Of a DNA stretch of 40,566 bases, positions 8,341 to 16,034 are shown in pieces; the first letter of the stretch is position 1; every line of letters begins with the position of its first letter. Both the position numbers and the translations under genes were made by a program. The notes under the pieces were generated by a model. It did no database searches. It saw only the letters and a list, made by a program, of their open reading frames with translations, and was not told where the DNA came from. Origin of the DNA: Oscillospiraceae bacterium (GTDB taxonomy: Bacteria > Bacillota > Clostridia > Oscillospirales > Acutalibacteraceae); contig SVOA01000013.1 in the NCBI GenBank assembly GCA_015066635.1, positions 1 to 40,566 of the forward strand, given 5' to 3'.

Positions 8341-9465
8341 TGCCGAAATATGCTTTAAATTAAATTCTTTATCAAAAACAATTATATCCGCATCACAGCC
8401 CGTTCTGATTCTGCCCTTTCTGTCGGCGCCTACAACCTTTGCAGGAGTAAGCGTCATCATTTTAACGCTGTCGGTAAGACTTATGCCCGTGTTATACACA
8501 TTTTTAACGAGGGTAATTCCGCTTGCAATACTGCCTGCGAGCCGTTTGCCGTCCGAAGTAAACGCAGCGCCGTCCTTTATAAGCGCTTCAACGCCGTTTT
8601 TTTGAATAACCCGTGCGCCGTCGACAAATTCGGAAGCGGAGAATTCAAGTCCGTCCGAAATAAGATACATTCTATCGGCGCCCTTTGCCTTATGAATTAA
8701 ACGAATAAGTCCTGCAGGCAGATGAATCAGGTCAGCGATAACCTGCACGGTGTATCCGTCCTCACTGAGACCTGCCTCAGCTGTGCCTGCTTTTCTGTAT
8801 GCGCTGTCCTTTCGGTAAGATGTGCAGGCGTTATATATGTGAGTAATGTCCGAGTATCCGTATGAGAGCGCCTTTACTGCCGTGTCATAGTCTCCCGAGG
8901 AGTGGGCAACGGAGGCAACAATACCGAAGTCGGCAAGCGTTTTTCCAAGTTCAAAACCTCCGTCAAGTTCGGGAGCCGCGCCCGTCATTTTTATAATATC
9001 TCCGTATTTTTCGAGCAAGGGCATATAATCTGTCCGCGAGGAGATAAGCATTTTATCGGAATTCTGCGCTCCGCACATTTCCTTTGAGAGAAACGGTCCC
9101 TCAAGGTGTACGCCGAGTATGTTTTTGTTTTTGCGCTTCGCCCTTTTTACGTTTTCGCAGACGCATCCGAGCACATCAAGCCCGTCGGCAAGCGCCGTGG
9201 GCAGAATCGAGGTAACGCCGTTTTTTCTGTGTGCCTCGGCGGCGTGCAGTATATCGCTTTCGTTTCCCATAAAGGAATATCCGCCTCCGCCGTGAACGTG
9301 CAGGTCGATAAGTCCCGCCGACAGATATAAACCCTCGCAGTTATATACCTCCGCGCCGTTTCCGACAGCGTTTTGCGTAATCTCTTTTATAATGCCGTCC
9401 TCTGTTATGAGGTCGGCTTTTTTTATCTCGTTTTCAAAAATGATATTTGCATTTTTGTAAATCAT
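8338..9465 (-). CDS. nagA: N-acetylglucosamine-6-phosphate deacetylase
   Basis: Cytosolic amidohydrolase that deacetylates GlcNAc-6-P to glucosamine-6-P in amino-sugar recycling. Metal and catalytic residues are visible: HVH (His56, His58) in LIDLHVHGG, Glu122 in HLEGPF, His188 in VAHSS, His209 in ITHIYNA, and the catalytic Asp271 in LISDG. 375 aa matches the family. Some usually conserved positions vary (ITHIYNAC for THLFNAM, ADLIHLP for ADGIHV), so it is a divergent member. Its ATG overlaps the upstream phosphoesterase stop by four bases (ATGA, 9462-9465). No nagB is in the window. Confidence 0.92.
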   Translation of the reverse strand: MIYKNANIIFENEIKKADLITEDGIIKEITQNAVGNGAEVYNCEGLYLSAGLIDLHVHGGGGYSFMGNESDILHAAEAHRKNGVTSILPTALADGLDVLGCVCENVKRAKRKNKNILGVHLEGPFLSKEMCGAQNSDKMLISSRTDYMPLLEKYGDIIKMTGAAPELDGGFELGKTLADFGIVASVAHSSGDYDTAVKALSYGYSDITHIYNACTSYRKDSAYRKAGTAEAGLSEDGYTVQVIADLIHLPAGLIRLIHKAKGADRMYLISDGLEFSASEFVDGARVIQKNGVEALIKDGAAFTSDGKRLAGSIASGITLVKNVYNTGISLTDSVKMMTLTPAKVVGADRKGRIRTGCDADIIVFDKEFNLKHISA

Positions 9466-9950
9466 TTCTTTACCTCGTAATAAAGATTCTGAAGGTAGCA
9501 GAATATCCCGTCCGTCTTTTCGTCAACGTCTATTATACCGTACCAGCCCGTTTTAACCGAACCCGGACACATATACCATATTCCGTCGGAATAACTGACT
9601 CTCGGCTCGTGCGTGTGCCCGTGAACGGCGACATCTGCGCCTTTTTTTACTGCCGCGCTTTCGAGATTCTCAAAGCCGTGCTTGACGCCCTTTGTATGTC
9701 CGTGAAGGCAATAAATCTTTTTGCCGCCGAGACTGATGGTTTCCTCGTCGGGAAGCTGTGAATAAAGGTCGCAGTTGCCTCTTACGGCTACAAGCATTTT
9801 ATTTTTCAGCAGGGCAGAGAATTCGCTGTCGTAAATATCTCTTTCGCCGTCTCCGAGGAATATGACCATATCGGCGTTTGAGTGCCTTCTGACAGCGCCG
9901 ATAAGCGAATTAACGTCGCCGTGAGAGTCCGAGACAACAACTGCTCTCAT
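9462..9950 (-). CDS. yfcE: YfcE/MJ0936-type metallophosphoesterase
   Basis: Small dinuclear-metal phosphoesterase, 162 aa. Motifs: VVSDSHGD near the N-terminus, FLGDGERD, VRGNCD, LHGHTKG and VHGHTHEP. These five blocks define the YfcE family, whose physiological substrate is generally unknown. The open frame extends to 10010, but the ATG at 9950 is chosen because GGGAGGAA lies just upstream and the longer N-terminus is hydrophobic and runs through the promoter. It is translationally coupled to nagA through ATGA. Confidence 0.87.
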   Translation of the reverse strand: MRAVVVSDSHGDVNSLIGAVRRHSNADMVIFLGDGERDIYDSEFSALLKNKMLVAVRGNCDLYSQLPDEETISLGGKKIYCLHGHTKGVKHGFENLESAAVKKGADVAVHGHTHEPRVSYSDGIWYMCPGSVKTGWYGIIDVDEKTDGIFCYLQNLYYEVKK

Positions 9951-9981
9951 ACATATTCCTCCCTTAAAAATAATATAAATT

Positions 9982-10010
9982 ATTATACCAAACAGGGAGG
10001 AAGATTTCAA
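9982..10010 (-). promoter_or_regulatory. Sigma-A promoter of yfcE-nagA
   Basis: Minus strand TTGAAA (10010-10005), 17-base spacer, perfect TATAAT (9987-9982). The -35 box touches the ATG of the divergent gene at 10010, and the spacer contains that gene's ribosome site. Confidence 0.75.
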
Positions 10011-10216
10011 TGCACAATGACAACAGTATTAACGAATTATTCAATAAGGTCAGAAATGCGTCCTCTAAAGAGGAGCTTCAAAAGGAGCTGACTTCAAAGC
10101 TGACAGAGGAACAAAATAAAAAGCTCAAAAGTATTTTAAGCGATGACGGTAAGATAAAAAAGCTTCTGAACTCGCCGAAGGCTCAGGAAATACTCAAAAA
10201 ATTCAGGGAGGAATAA
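10010..10216 (+). CDS. Small hypothetical protein, first of a three-gene operon
   Basis: 68-residue highly charged, helix-rich protein (Lys/Glu repeats, no membrane segment, no Cys). Not recognised. GGGAGGA lies 9-10 bases before the ATG, and the reading frame ends one base before the next gene, so it is almost certainly translated. Its ribosome site and start codon coincide with the promoter of the divergent yfcE-nagA operon. The middle part, around LKSILSDDGKIKKLLNSPKA, suggests a small helical regulator or adaptor, but this is only a guess. Confidence 0.72.
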   Translation: MHNDNSINELFNKVRNASSKEELQKELTSKLTEEQNKKLKSILSDDGKIKKLLNSPKAQEILKKFREE

Positions 10217-10217
10217 T

Positions 10218-10544
10218 ATGGACTCTATAAATGATTTGCTGAATTCATTAAGCCCCGAGGATATGTCAAAGCTTAAAAATGTTGCAAACGGACTTCTCGG
10301 CGGTAACGAAGCGTCTGCAGAGAACACCGCTCAGCAGGCGGGAACGCTCTCCGATTTGCTCGGCAGCGGCACCTCGGAAATGCTTTTAAAGGTCGCCGCC
10401 CAGCTTAACAAAGAGAGCGACAAGACACATTTTATCAAAGCGCTGCTTCCGCTTCTGAGCGACGAAAGACGCAAGAAAGCAGAGGAGGCGGCAAAATTTC
10501 TCAAGCTTATGGACACACTTCCGCTGCTGAAAGGACTGTTCTGA
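10218..10544 (+). CDS. Hypothetical helical protein, second of a three-gene operon
   Basis: 108 aa, not recognised. Predicted all-helical, rich in Leu, Ser and Lys, with a Gly/Asn/Ala linker about residues 28-45 between two helical halves. The second half reads FIKALLPLLSDERRKKAEEAAKF and ends LPLLKGLF. No signal peptide or clear membrane span. AGGGAGGAATA precedes the ATG. The stop overlaps the next start as TGATG (10542-10546), indicating coupling with the third gene. Function unknown. Confidence 0.75.
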   Translation: MDSINDLLNSLSPEDMSKLKNVANGLLGGNEASAENTAQQAGTLSDLLGSGTSEMLLKVAAQLNKESDKTHFIKALLPLLSDERRKKAEEAAKFLKLMDTLPLLKGLF

Positions 10545-10954
10545 TGAAAGAATATAACTATGAGGAAATAAACCGTATGCAAAAAGCCGCGCTTGAACGC
10601 GTCAGGAATATGCAGATAAAGAGCGAAAACGCCGTTAAAGGCACTGAAAACGAAAATATCTCACAGCTGCGTGAAAAGTTTTACAGTACCATATCCGAAG
10701 CGCCAAAGACCGAGCATATACCGATGCCTAACAATATTCCCGAAAGAAAGGAAGAAAAATATCGAAGCTTTGACGACGTTTTCTCCGACGCAAACAAAGC
10801 TTCCGCGCCCGGAAATACCGTTGAACCTCCCGCGGTAATAAGCGATATTTTCAGAGATCCCGATAAATCTCTGCTTCTCGCGCTTGCACTGCTTCTGAAG
10901 GCTGACGGCGCGGGCGAGGACCTGCTTATGGCTTTGCTTTATATAATGCTCTAA
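10544..10954 (+). CDS. Hypothetical protein with hydrophobic C-terminus, third of a three-gene operon
   Basis: 136 aa, not recognised. The N-terminal 60 residues look like a charged helix (EEINRMQKAALERVRNMQ). A Pro/Glu-rich, probably disordered middle is followed by a Leu-rich C-terminal block DPDKSLLLALALLLKADGAG and DLLMALLYIML. That end resembles the short hydrophobic Asp-Pro/Leu tails of small Clostridia proteins of unknown role, and could be a hairpin inserted in the membrane. It overlaps the previous gene by one base. No terminator is obvious before 11027. Confidence 0.72.
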   Translation: MKEYNYEEINRMQKAALERVRNMQIKSENAVKGTENENISQLREKFYSTISEAPKTEHIPMPNNIPERKEEKYRSFDDVFSDANKASAPGNTVEPPAVISDIFRDPDKSLLLALALLLKADGAGEDLLMALLYIML

Positions 10955-11026
10955 AATTCACTTTTTGTTAACAACTCTTTATAAAATATGGTATATAATA
11001 TACGCAAATAAAAAACGGAGAGTATT

Positions 11027-11599
11027 ATGCTTTTAAATACGGTCGTTAAAAACTTACCCGAAATAACCGATTACAGCCTTCCCGACGAGAGAGCGTGGAT
11101 AGAGATGTACTGTAATACGGTCGGGGATATACTTGCTCATCCCAAGTTTGAGGAGATGAAAAAATACCGTCACCACAAAACAATTACCTGTCATTTTCAC
11201 AGCGTATTTGTTTCGTTTCTGACATTTAAAATAAGTACCCTTCTCGGCTGTAATGCAGAGGAGGCGACGAGAGCCGCAATTCTGCATGACTTCTATCTTT
11301 ATGACTGGCATATTACAAAGCACGACACTCTCCATGCGTGGTATCATCCCAGAATGGCTGTCCTTAACGCTGAAGAGTATATCGGCATGCTTACGGACAG
11401 GCAAAAGAATATGATTATTTCTCATATGTGGCCCATGCACCTTCTGCCGCCGAAGTCAAAAGAAGGTATGATACTTACGCTTGTCGATAAATACTGTACC
11501 AATATGGATATGTTTAAGCAGAGTTATAAGTTCCTGCCCATATATTTCGCAGTGGAAAGAGAGATAACGGACAATGCAGATAGTTACACAGATAGTTAA
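11027..11599 (+). CDS. HD-domain phosphohydrolase-like protein
   Basis: 190-aa cytosolic protein with a metal-dependent HD fold: first His in CHFHSV (His56-His58), the HD pair in AILHDFYLYDW (His87-Asp88), a further His in SHMWPMH near 133, and a final Asp in TLVDKYC (Asp154). The substrate is unknown (nucleotide or lipid phosphates are typical for HD proteins). GGAGAG lies before the ATG. A TATAAT box at 10994-10999 is visible but without a convincing -35. Its 3' end overlaps the CmpB-like gene by 26 bases, so the two are coupled. Confidence 0.84.
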   Translation: MLLNTVVKNLPEITDYSLPDERAWIEMYCNTVGDILAHPKFEEMKKYRHHKTITCHFHSVFVSFLTFKISTLLGCNAEEATRAAILHDFYLYDWHITKHDTLHAWYHPRMAVLNAEEYIGMLTDRQKNMIISHMWPMHLLPPKSKEGMILTLVDKYCTNMDMFKQSYKFLPIYFAVEREITDNADSYTDS

Positions 11600-12374
11600 T
11601 TATTTTTTATGGTATATTTTTTACAGCATTGCAGGCTGGATAATGGAAACCCTGCTCTTTGCCGTCAGAGATAAAAAGGGCGTTAAAAGGGGATTCCTTT
11701 TCGGTCCGCTTTGTCCCATATACGGCACGGGCGCAGTAATCTGTACGCTCTTGATGTACGGCAAAATCACAAATTTCTTTGCGCTTTTCGGTCTGGGACT
11801 TCTGCTGTGCGATACAGTTGAGTACATTACCCACTATGTGCTTGAAAAGGCGTTTCACTCCAAGTGGTGGGACTATTCAAATCAGAAGTTCAATATAAAG
11901 GGCAGAATCTGTCTTGTCTCATCAATTCTTTTCGGACTCGGCGTTGCGGTGCTTATTAAGTTCATACAGCCCGCAGTAATGACGGTTACCGATATGATTC
12001 CCATCAAAATAAGAATTATTGCCGCCCTTGTAGTTTACTCAATACTGCTTGTTGACGCAACGCTTACAATTCAGAGTCTCAAGGATGTAGTTAATTCCTT
12101 AAAGGAAATTCAGCAGTACACGGTTGAGAACTGGCAGCAGGGCATAGACAAAACCGACGAAAAGGTGGACGAGCTTGTCGAGAAGGTTAAGTCTATTCCT
12201 TCGCCCGATGAGATTTCAGATAAAATCAAGGCAAACAAGCATATCGAATCTCTTGTTGAGAGGATGAGAGGCGATAAGTCTCAGCTTAAAAAACTCAAGA
12301 CCATTTTCCCCAAGCTTCAGTTTAAAAACTATAAGGAAGCGCTCGACATAATTTTCAGACAGAACAAGAAGTAA
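11574..12374 (+). CDS. CmpB-type putative ABC transporter permease (PF06541-like membrane protein)
   Basis: 266 aa. The N-terminal half has about five membrane segments and the family blocks GFLFGPLCPIYGTGA (about 39-53) and WWDYSNQKFNIKGRICL (about 98-114). Though named a permease in databases, the family has no demonstrated transport partner; no ATPase gene is adjacent here. The C-terminal third is a charged coiled coil (about 165-260) projecting into the cytoplasm, with repeated Lys/Glu/Asp. The gene starts inside the HD gene and ends two bases before the HAD phosphatase, forming a three-gene unit. Confidence 0.8.
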   Translation: MQIVTQIVNYFLWYIFYSIAGWIMETLLFAVRDKKGVKRGFLFGPLCPIYGTGAVICTLLMYGKITNFFALFGLGLLLCDTVEYITHYVLEKAFHSKWWDYSNQKFNIKGRICLVSSILFGLGVAVLIKFIQPAVMTVTDMIPIKIRIIAALVVYSILLVDATLTIQSLKDVVNSLKEIQQYTVENWQQGIDKTDEKVDELVEKVKSIPSPDEISDKIKANKHIESLVERMRGDKSQLKKLKTIFPKLQFKNYKEALDIIFRQNKK

Positions 12375-12375
12375 G

Positions 12376-12951
12376 ATGAAGGAAGTTAACGTTTACGATT
12401 TTGACAATACGATATATGACGGAGAGACTCTTGCCGACTATTTTATGTACTTTGCGCGCCGCGATATAAAGATATGGAAGTATATTCCGGGACTGCTTGT
12501 TGTGGCGTTTAAGGAGAAATTTAACCTTTTTACCGTCGAAGAGGCTCTGAAGGCATTTGCCTCTTTCCTTGAGGGTTATTATGTCAACGTGGACAACCCC
12601 TCTGAGTATATAGCCGACTTCTGGGACAAAAATGAAAAGAAAATAAAGCCGTGGTATTCGGAAATAAGACGTGATGACGATATTATAGTTTCGGGAACTC
12701 TTGACTTTATTCTTGATGAAATCGCTTCGCGCATAGGGCTTAAAAACACGGTTACTTCTTCGGTTAACCCTGAAACAGGCAAGTTTGAAAGACTTTGTTT
12801 TCTTGAAAATAAGGTACGGTATTTCAAAGAACGCTATCCCGATGTGATAATTAAAAACTTCTATACAGACTCAATGAACGACAAAGCGATGATGGACATC
12901 AGCGAAAACGTCTATTTAGTCAAAAAGCATAAAATCACAAAGATAAAATAA
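12376..12951 (+). CDS. HAD-superfamily (IB/SerB-like) phosphatase
   Basis: 191-aa cytosolic phosphatase. HAD motifs: nucleophile YDFDNTIYDG (Asp8 and Asp10 region), motif II IVSGT, a Lys in the motif III region (LENKVRYFKERY) and motif IV FYTDSMNDKAMM. An alpha-helical cap of about 80 residues lies between motifs I and II, as in the phosphoserine-phosphatase branch. The substrate is undetermined; its linkage to a membrane protein and an HD protein fits a lipid or cell-envelope phosphate. It ends in a terminator that overlaps the stop codon. Confidence 0.87.
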   Translation: MKEVNVYDFDNTIYDGETLADYFMYFARRDIKIWKYIPGLLVVAFKEKFNLFTVEEALKAFASFLEGYYVNVDNPSEYIADFWDKNEKKIKPWYSEIRRDDDIIVSGTLDFILDEIASRIGLKNTVTSSVNPETGKFERLCFLENKVRYFKERYPDVIIKNFYTDSMNDKAMMDISENVYLVKKHKITKIK

Positions 12952-12973
12952 AGCCCGTAAAGGGCTTTTTTTA
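12950..12973 (+). terminator. Intrinsic terminator after the HD-CmpB-HAD unit
   Basis: AAAGCCC (12950-12956), loop GTAAA, GGGCTTT (12962-12968), then a T-run. The 5' side overlaps the HAD stop codon. Confidence 0.88.
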
Positions 12974-13002
12974 TTGCATTGTTAAGCTGTGTATGGTAAA
13001 AT
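12974..13002 (+). promoter_or_regulatory. Sigma-A promoter of the HerA-like ATPase gene
   Basis: TTGCAT at 12974-12979, 17-base spacer, TAAAAT at 12997-13002, directly after the preceding terminator. Confidence 0.65.
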
Positions 13003-13033
13003 TATATCATCAAACAAATGAGAGGGTATTGTT

Positions 13034-14617
13034 ATGTATATGAACGACAACGGCAAAATATGGCTTGCAACGGGGGAAAACAGAGTATATCTCGAGCCCT
13101 CTATGGCTAACAGACACGGACTTATCGCGGGCGCTACCGGTACGGGCAAAACCGTAACGCTCAAAGTTATCGCCGAGTCCTTCTCCGATTTGGGCGTGCC
13201 GGTTTTTATGGCTGACATTAAGGGCGACCTTACGGGTATGTGCAAAGAGGGATGCGAAAATAAGCATATACGCCGTTCAATAGACACTATGGGAATTGAG
13301 AATTTCACATACTGCTCATATCCCGTAAGATTTTTTGACGTATATGCGCAGAACGGACATCCCGTCAGAACTACGGTCTCCGAAATGGGTCCCGAACTGC
13401 TCGGACGTCTGCTCGGACTTAACGATACGCAGAGCGGCGTGCTGAGAATTGTATTCAGAATTGCAGACGACAAGGGACTTCTTTTGCTTGACCTGAAGGA
13501 CCTCCGTTCAATGGTACAGCACGTCGGCGACAACGCCAATGAGTACAAGCTGACTTACGGCAACGTTACTTCACAGTCGATAGGCGCTATTCAGAGGGCG
13601 CTGTTAACTCTTGAGGATGAGGGCGGCGATATATTCTTCGGCGAGCCTGCGCTTAATCTTGCAGACTGGTTTGACTGGGACGAAAACGGCAGGGGAGTTA
13701 TGAATATCCTCGAGTGTTCGGAACTTTTCCAGCATCCTCTTTTATACGCTACCTTCCTTCTGTGGATGCTTTCCGAGCTTTACGAGATGCTTCCCGAAGC
13801 AGGCGACCTTGACAAGCCGAAGATTGCCTTCTTCTTTGACGAGGCGCATCTTCTCTTTAACGACGCGCCCAAAGCGCTTATAGAGAAGGTCGAGCAGGTT
13901 GTACGCCTTATCCGTTCAAAGGGCGTTTCGGTATGGTTTATTTCACAGAGCCCGTCGGATATTCCCGAGACTGTGCTCGCACAGATAGGCAGCCGCGTTC
14001 AGCACGCATTGAGAGCATATACTCCCAATGAGCAGAAGGCAATTCATTATGCGGCGCGTTCCTTCCGTGTAAATCCGAACTTTGATACCGAAAGAGTCCT
14101 TCAGGAACTTGCTGTCGGCGAAGCCCTTGTTTCCGTACTTGATGAAAAAGGCGTTCCGACAATAGTTGAGAGAGCGGGAATTCTGCCTCCGAGAAGTTCA
14201 ATGAACGCAGTTGAACCTGCCGAATTGCAGGCAGTTATAAACAGCAGTCCTCTCGGCGTTAAGTATAATCAGACCGTTGACAGAGAGAGCGCTTACGAAA
14301 TGCTCACCGCACAGCATCAGGCACAGCAGGAGGCATACGAGCAGGAGCAGGCGCAGCTTGAGGAAGAAAGAGCAGAGCTCGAAAAAGCCAAGCAGGAAAC
14401 CGAGCTTGACAAGCAGAGAGCAAAGCTTGAAAAGGAAAAAGAGAAGCTCCGTCTGGAGAGAGAAAAACTCTCGCAGAAGGCAAAGAGTAAATCTACCTAC
14501 TCCTCGACAAGACGCAAAACCTCCCCGATGCAAAAGACGATTAACTCTGCGGCAAACACCATAGGCAGAGAGCTCGGCAAACAGCTGATAAGAGGTATTT
14601 TCGGAACGCTTAAATAA
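13034..14617 (+). CDS. HerA-like ATPase, DUF853/YjgR family
   Basis: 527-aa ATPase of the FtsK/HerA class, which in better-known members moves along DNA; the role of the DUF853 branch is not established. Walker A GATGTGKT (about 34-41) and Walker [13 protein letters not shown] (about 274) are clear, followed by [28 protein letters not shown], characteristic of the DUF853 C-terminal block. From about residue 415 the protein becomes a long Gln/Glu/Lys coiled coil, then a short helical tail. The ATG at 13034 follows GAGAGGG; the ATG two codons later is equally possible. Confidence 0.88.
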   Translation: MYMNDNGKIWLATGENRVYLEPSMANRHGLIAGATGTGKTVTLKVIAESFSDLGVPVFMADIKGDLTGMCKEGCENKHIRRSIDTMGIENFTYCSYPVRFFDVYAQNGHPVRTTVSEMGPELLGRLLGLNDTQSGVLRIVFRIADDKGLLLLDLKDLRSMVQHVGDNANEYKLTYGNVTSQSIGAIQRALLTLEDEGGDIFFGEPALNLADWFDWDENGRGVMNILECSELFQHPLLYATFLLWMLSELYEMLPEAGDLDKPKIAFFFDEAHLLFNDAPKALIEKVEQVVRLIRSKGVSVWFISQSPSDIPETVLAQIGSRVQHALRAYTPNEQKAIHYAARSFRVNPNFDTERVLQELAVGEALVSVLDEKGVPTIVERAGILPPRSSMNAVEPAELQAVINSSPLGVKYNQTVDRESAYEMLTAQHQAQQEAYEQEQAQLEEERAELEKAKQETELDKQRAKLEKEKEKLRLEREKLSQKAKSKSTYSSTRRKTSPMQKTINSAANTIGRELGKQLIRGIFGTLK

Positions 14618-14623
14618 AATAAT

Positions 14624-14651
14624 AAAACGGGCAGTTACCTGCCCGTTTTTT
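14624..14651. terminator. Bidirectional intrinsic terminator, HerA-like / flavodoxin
   Basis: Perfect 11-bp stem AAAACGGGCAG (14624-14634) and complement (14639-14649) around TTAC, with T-rich exits on both strands. It separates convergent genes. Confidence 0.92.
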
Positions 14652-14655
14652 GTCT

Positions 14656-15120
14656 TTAAAGGAATTTCTTTATTTCCTCCGCGTCAACGCCGTTGTTTAA
14701 CATACATCCGTCAACGATTTCCGTCTTTTCCGAAACGCTCTTTAAAAGCTTCTGACAGCTCTTTCCGAGCGCGCTGCCGCCCGAGGTGGCAAAAAGGACT
14801 ATTTTTTTGCCCGTAAAATCGTACGCCTCAAGGAAGCTGTGTATAATATTAGGCGCGGCATAGTACCATATCGGGAAGCACAAAAGAATTTCGTCATAGC
14901 CCGAAATGTCAAGCGTGTAGTCCGCAAGCTCCGGTCTTGCCTTTTTAATCTGTTCTTTGGTTACTCTTGACAGAGGATTACGCCAGTTCAAGTCGCTGTC
15001 GGTGTAAATGTCTTTCGGCTTGATTTCGTAAATGTCGGAGCCGACTGCCTCCGAGAGCTTTTCGGCGGCGGCTTTTGTAACTCCCGACGCGCTGAAAAAT
15101 GCAGTTAATATATTACTCAT
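14656..15120 (-). CDS. Flavodoxin-family FMN protein
   Basis: 154-aa flavodoxin-like electron carrier or NAD(P)H-dependent reductase partner. The FMN phosphate loop is FFSASGVTKAAAEKL near residue 8; the second loop LCFPIWYYAAPNIIHSF (about 80-96) and LFATSGGSALGKS (about 109-121) complete the fold. The Ser-Gly loop and WYYAAP pattern resemble the Flavodoxin_4 branch. AAAGGAGA lies before the start. A 16-bp palindrome overlaps its ribosome site and -10 region, so a repressor may control it. The partner enzyme is unknown. Confidence 0.88.
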   Translation of the reverse strand: MSNILTAFFSASGVTKAAAEKLSEAVGSDIYEIKPKDIYTDSDLNWRNPLSRVTKEQIKKARPELADYTLDISGYDEILLCFPIWYYAAPNIIHSFLEAYDFTGKKIVLFATSGGSALGKSCQKLLKSVSEKTEIVDGCMLNNGVDAEEIKKFL

Positions 15121-15134
15121 AAAAACACTCTCCT

Positions 15135-15176
15135 TTTAATAATTATTAAATACAGAATAACAGAATTTTTACGCAA
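15135..15176 (-). promoter_or_regulatory. Promoter of the flavodoxin gene with palindrome
   Basis: Minus strand TTGCGT (15176-15171), 18-base spacer, TATTTA (15152-15147). A perfect palindrome TTTAATAATTATTAAA spans 15135-15150, between -10 and the ribosome site; possible operator or simply A/T-rich symmetry. Confidence 0.4.
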
Positions 15177-15209
15177 GGTCAATATCTTGAAAATCAGAAT
15201 AAAAAAAGG

Positions 15210-15238
15210 TTGACAACTAAGTGAAATTGTATTATTAT
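15210..15238 (+). promoter_or_regulatory. Sigma-A promoter of tRNA-fMet
   Basis: Perfect -35 TTGACA (15210-15215), 17-base spacer, TATTAT (15233-15238). Predicted start near 15245, 25 bases before the tRNA. Confidence 0.85.
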
Positions 15239-15269
15239 ATATGAGCGCTCAACAGAGCAAACTAAATAT

Positions 15270-15346
<77 letters not shown>

Positions 15347-15350
15347 GTAA

Positions 15351-15386
15351 AAAAGCACCCACCGAAACGGTGGGTGCTTTTTCTCT
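15351..15386 (+). terminator. Intrinsic terminator of tRNA-fMet
   Basis: 14-bp stem AAAAGCACCCACCG (15351-15364) with complement at 15368-15381, three-base loop, T/C-rich tail. Confidence 0.93.
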
Positions 15387-15648
15387 TTACGGATAAGGCT
15401 TTAATCAATAGATGTTCGGTTATGAGTCTGTCGAGCATAGCTCGTTGGGCAACATTACCGAGCGCCGCCTGCGGCGGATGAAGCGAAAGTAATGTCGGCG
15501 CAGCGGTCGAAATCCGCAGGCGCTTCAAGCCGTAAGGATTTCGGGCACCGCAAGAGGGAGAAATCTGTCTTTTGGCTTAATTATATCATTGCTTTACCCA
15601 CAACCATAACCTCCTCACACCTTTAGGTGTGAGGAGGGGTACTCGTTA
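15387..15648. other. Hairpin-rich non-coding stretch after tRNA-fMet
   Basis: No supportable gene lies between the tRNA terminator and 15699. Successive inverted repeats are seen: CGAGC-ATA-GCTCG (15432-15444); ACATTAC (15452-15458) with GTAATGT (15489-15495) enclosing CCGCC-TGC-GGCGG (15465-15477); CGAAATCC (15508-15515) with GGATTTCG (15536-15543) enclosing a weaker stem; and a perfect 13-bp hairpin at 15610-15637. The GC-rich stems in an otherwise A/T-rich gap suggest a structured RNA or a palindromic repeat unit. Family unknown. Confidence 0.6.
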
Positions 15649-15676
15649 TTGACTATTTTGCTATTTATGTTATTAT
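15649..15676 (+). promoter_or_regulatory. Sigma-A promoter in front of the foreign fragment and deoC
   Basis: TTGACT at 15649-15654, 16-base spacer, TATTAT at 15671-15676. A start near 15683 would leave a 16-base leader with AGAGGTGG for the ATG at 15699. It may now drive the deoC-cdd-pdp operon. Confidence 0.65.
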
Positions 15677-15698
15677 TAAACAATAGAGGTGGATAATA

Positions 15699-16034
15699 AT
15701 GAGTACTAAAACGGCAAAGAAAAATCAAAGATATGATGAGTATTGGAAATTAACTGTAGAATATACTGACATTTATGGTTCAAAATTTAATAATACTTTA
15801 AGACTCATCGTTGATTTTATAGATGAAAATAGTACGATGTTAGACCGTATTAAATATGAAAATGATGACGACAAAAACACTTTCAAACAACTTTATAATG
15901 AATTACAGAAGAAAATTTATAGTGTTTACAATAAAGTGGATTATGGTTCTGTTCGCAAGTCTATAAATCAATTTGTTAAATTAGGTTTCGTTAAGCCTTT
16001 TTTTAAAGGATACCACAATATTCAGGAGATTATT
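15699..16034 (+). pseudogene. AT-rich foreign gene fragment fused in frame to deoC
   Basis: Open frame from ATG 15699 runs without a stop into deoC (total 328 codons). The first 112 residues have no counterpart in deoxyribose-phosphate aldolases. They are Lys/Asn/Tyr-rich, with much lower GC and different codon choice (AAA, AAT, TAT) than the neighbours. The region around [18 protein letters not shown] looks like the helical N-terminal part of certain restriction-endonuclease-like proteins. That resemblance is from memory and weak. It has its own promoter and AGAGGTGG site, so translation is likely. Best read as the surviving 5' part of an acquired gene truncated by deletion up to the deoC leader; a deliberate fusion is less likely. 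Confidence 0.65.

Noticed and set aside
15597-15606. CCCACAACCA resembling the tRNA-fMet 3' end (CCCGCAACCA) as a second attachment site
   Set aside because: Only ten bases with one mismatch; too short to separate from chance, so it is not used as evidence for integration at tRNA-fMet.
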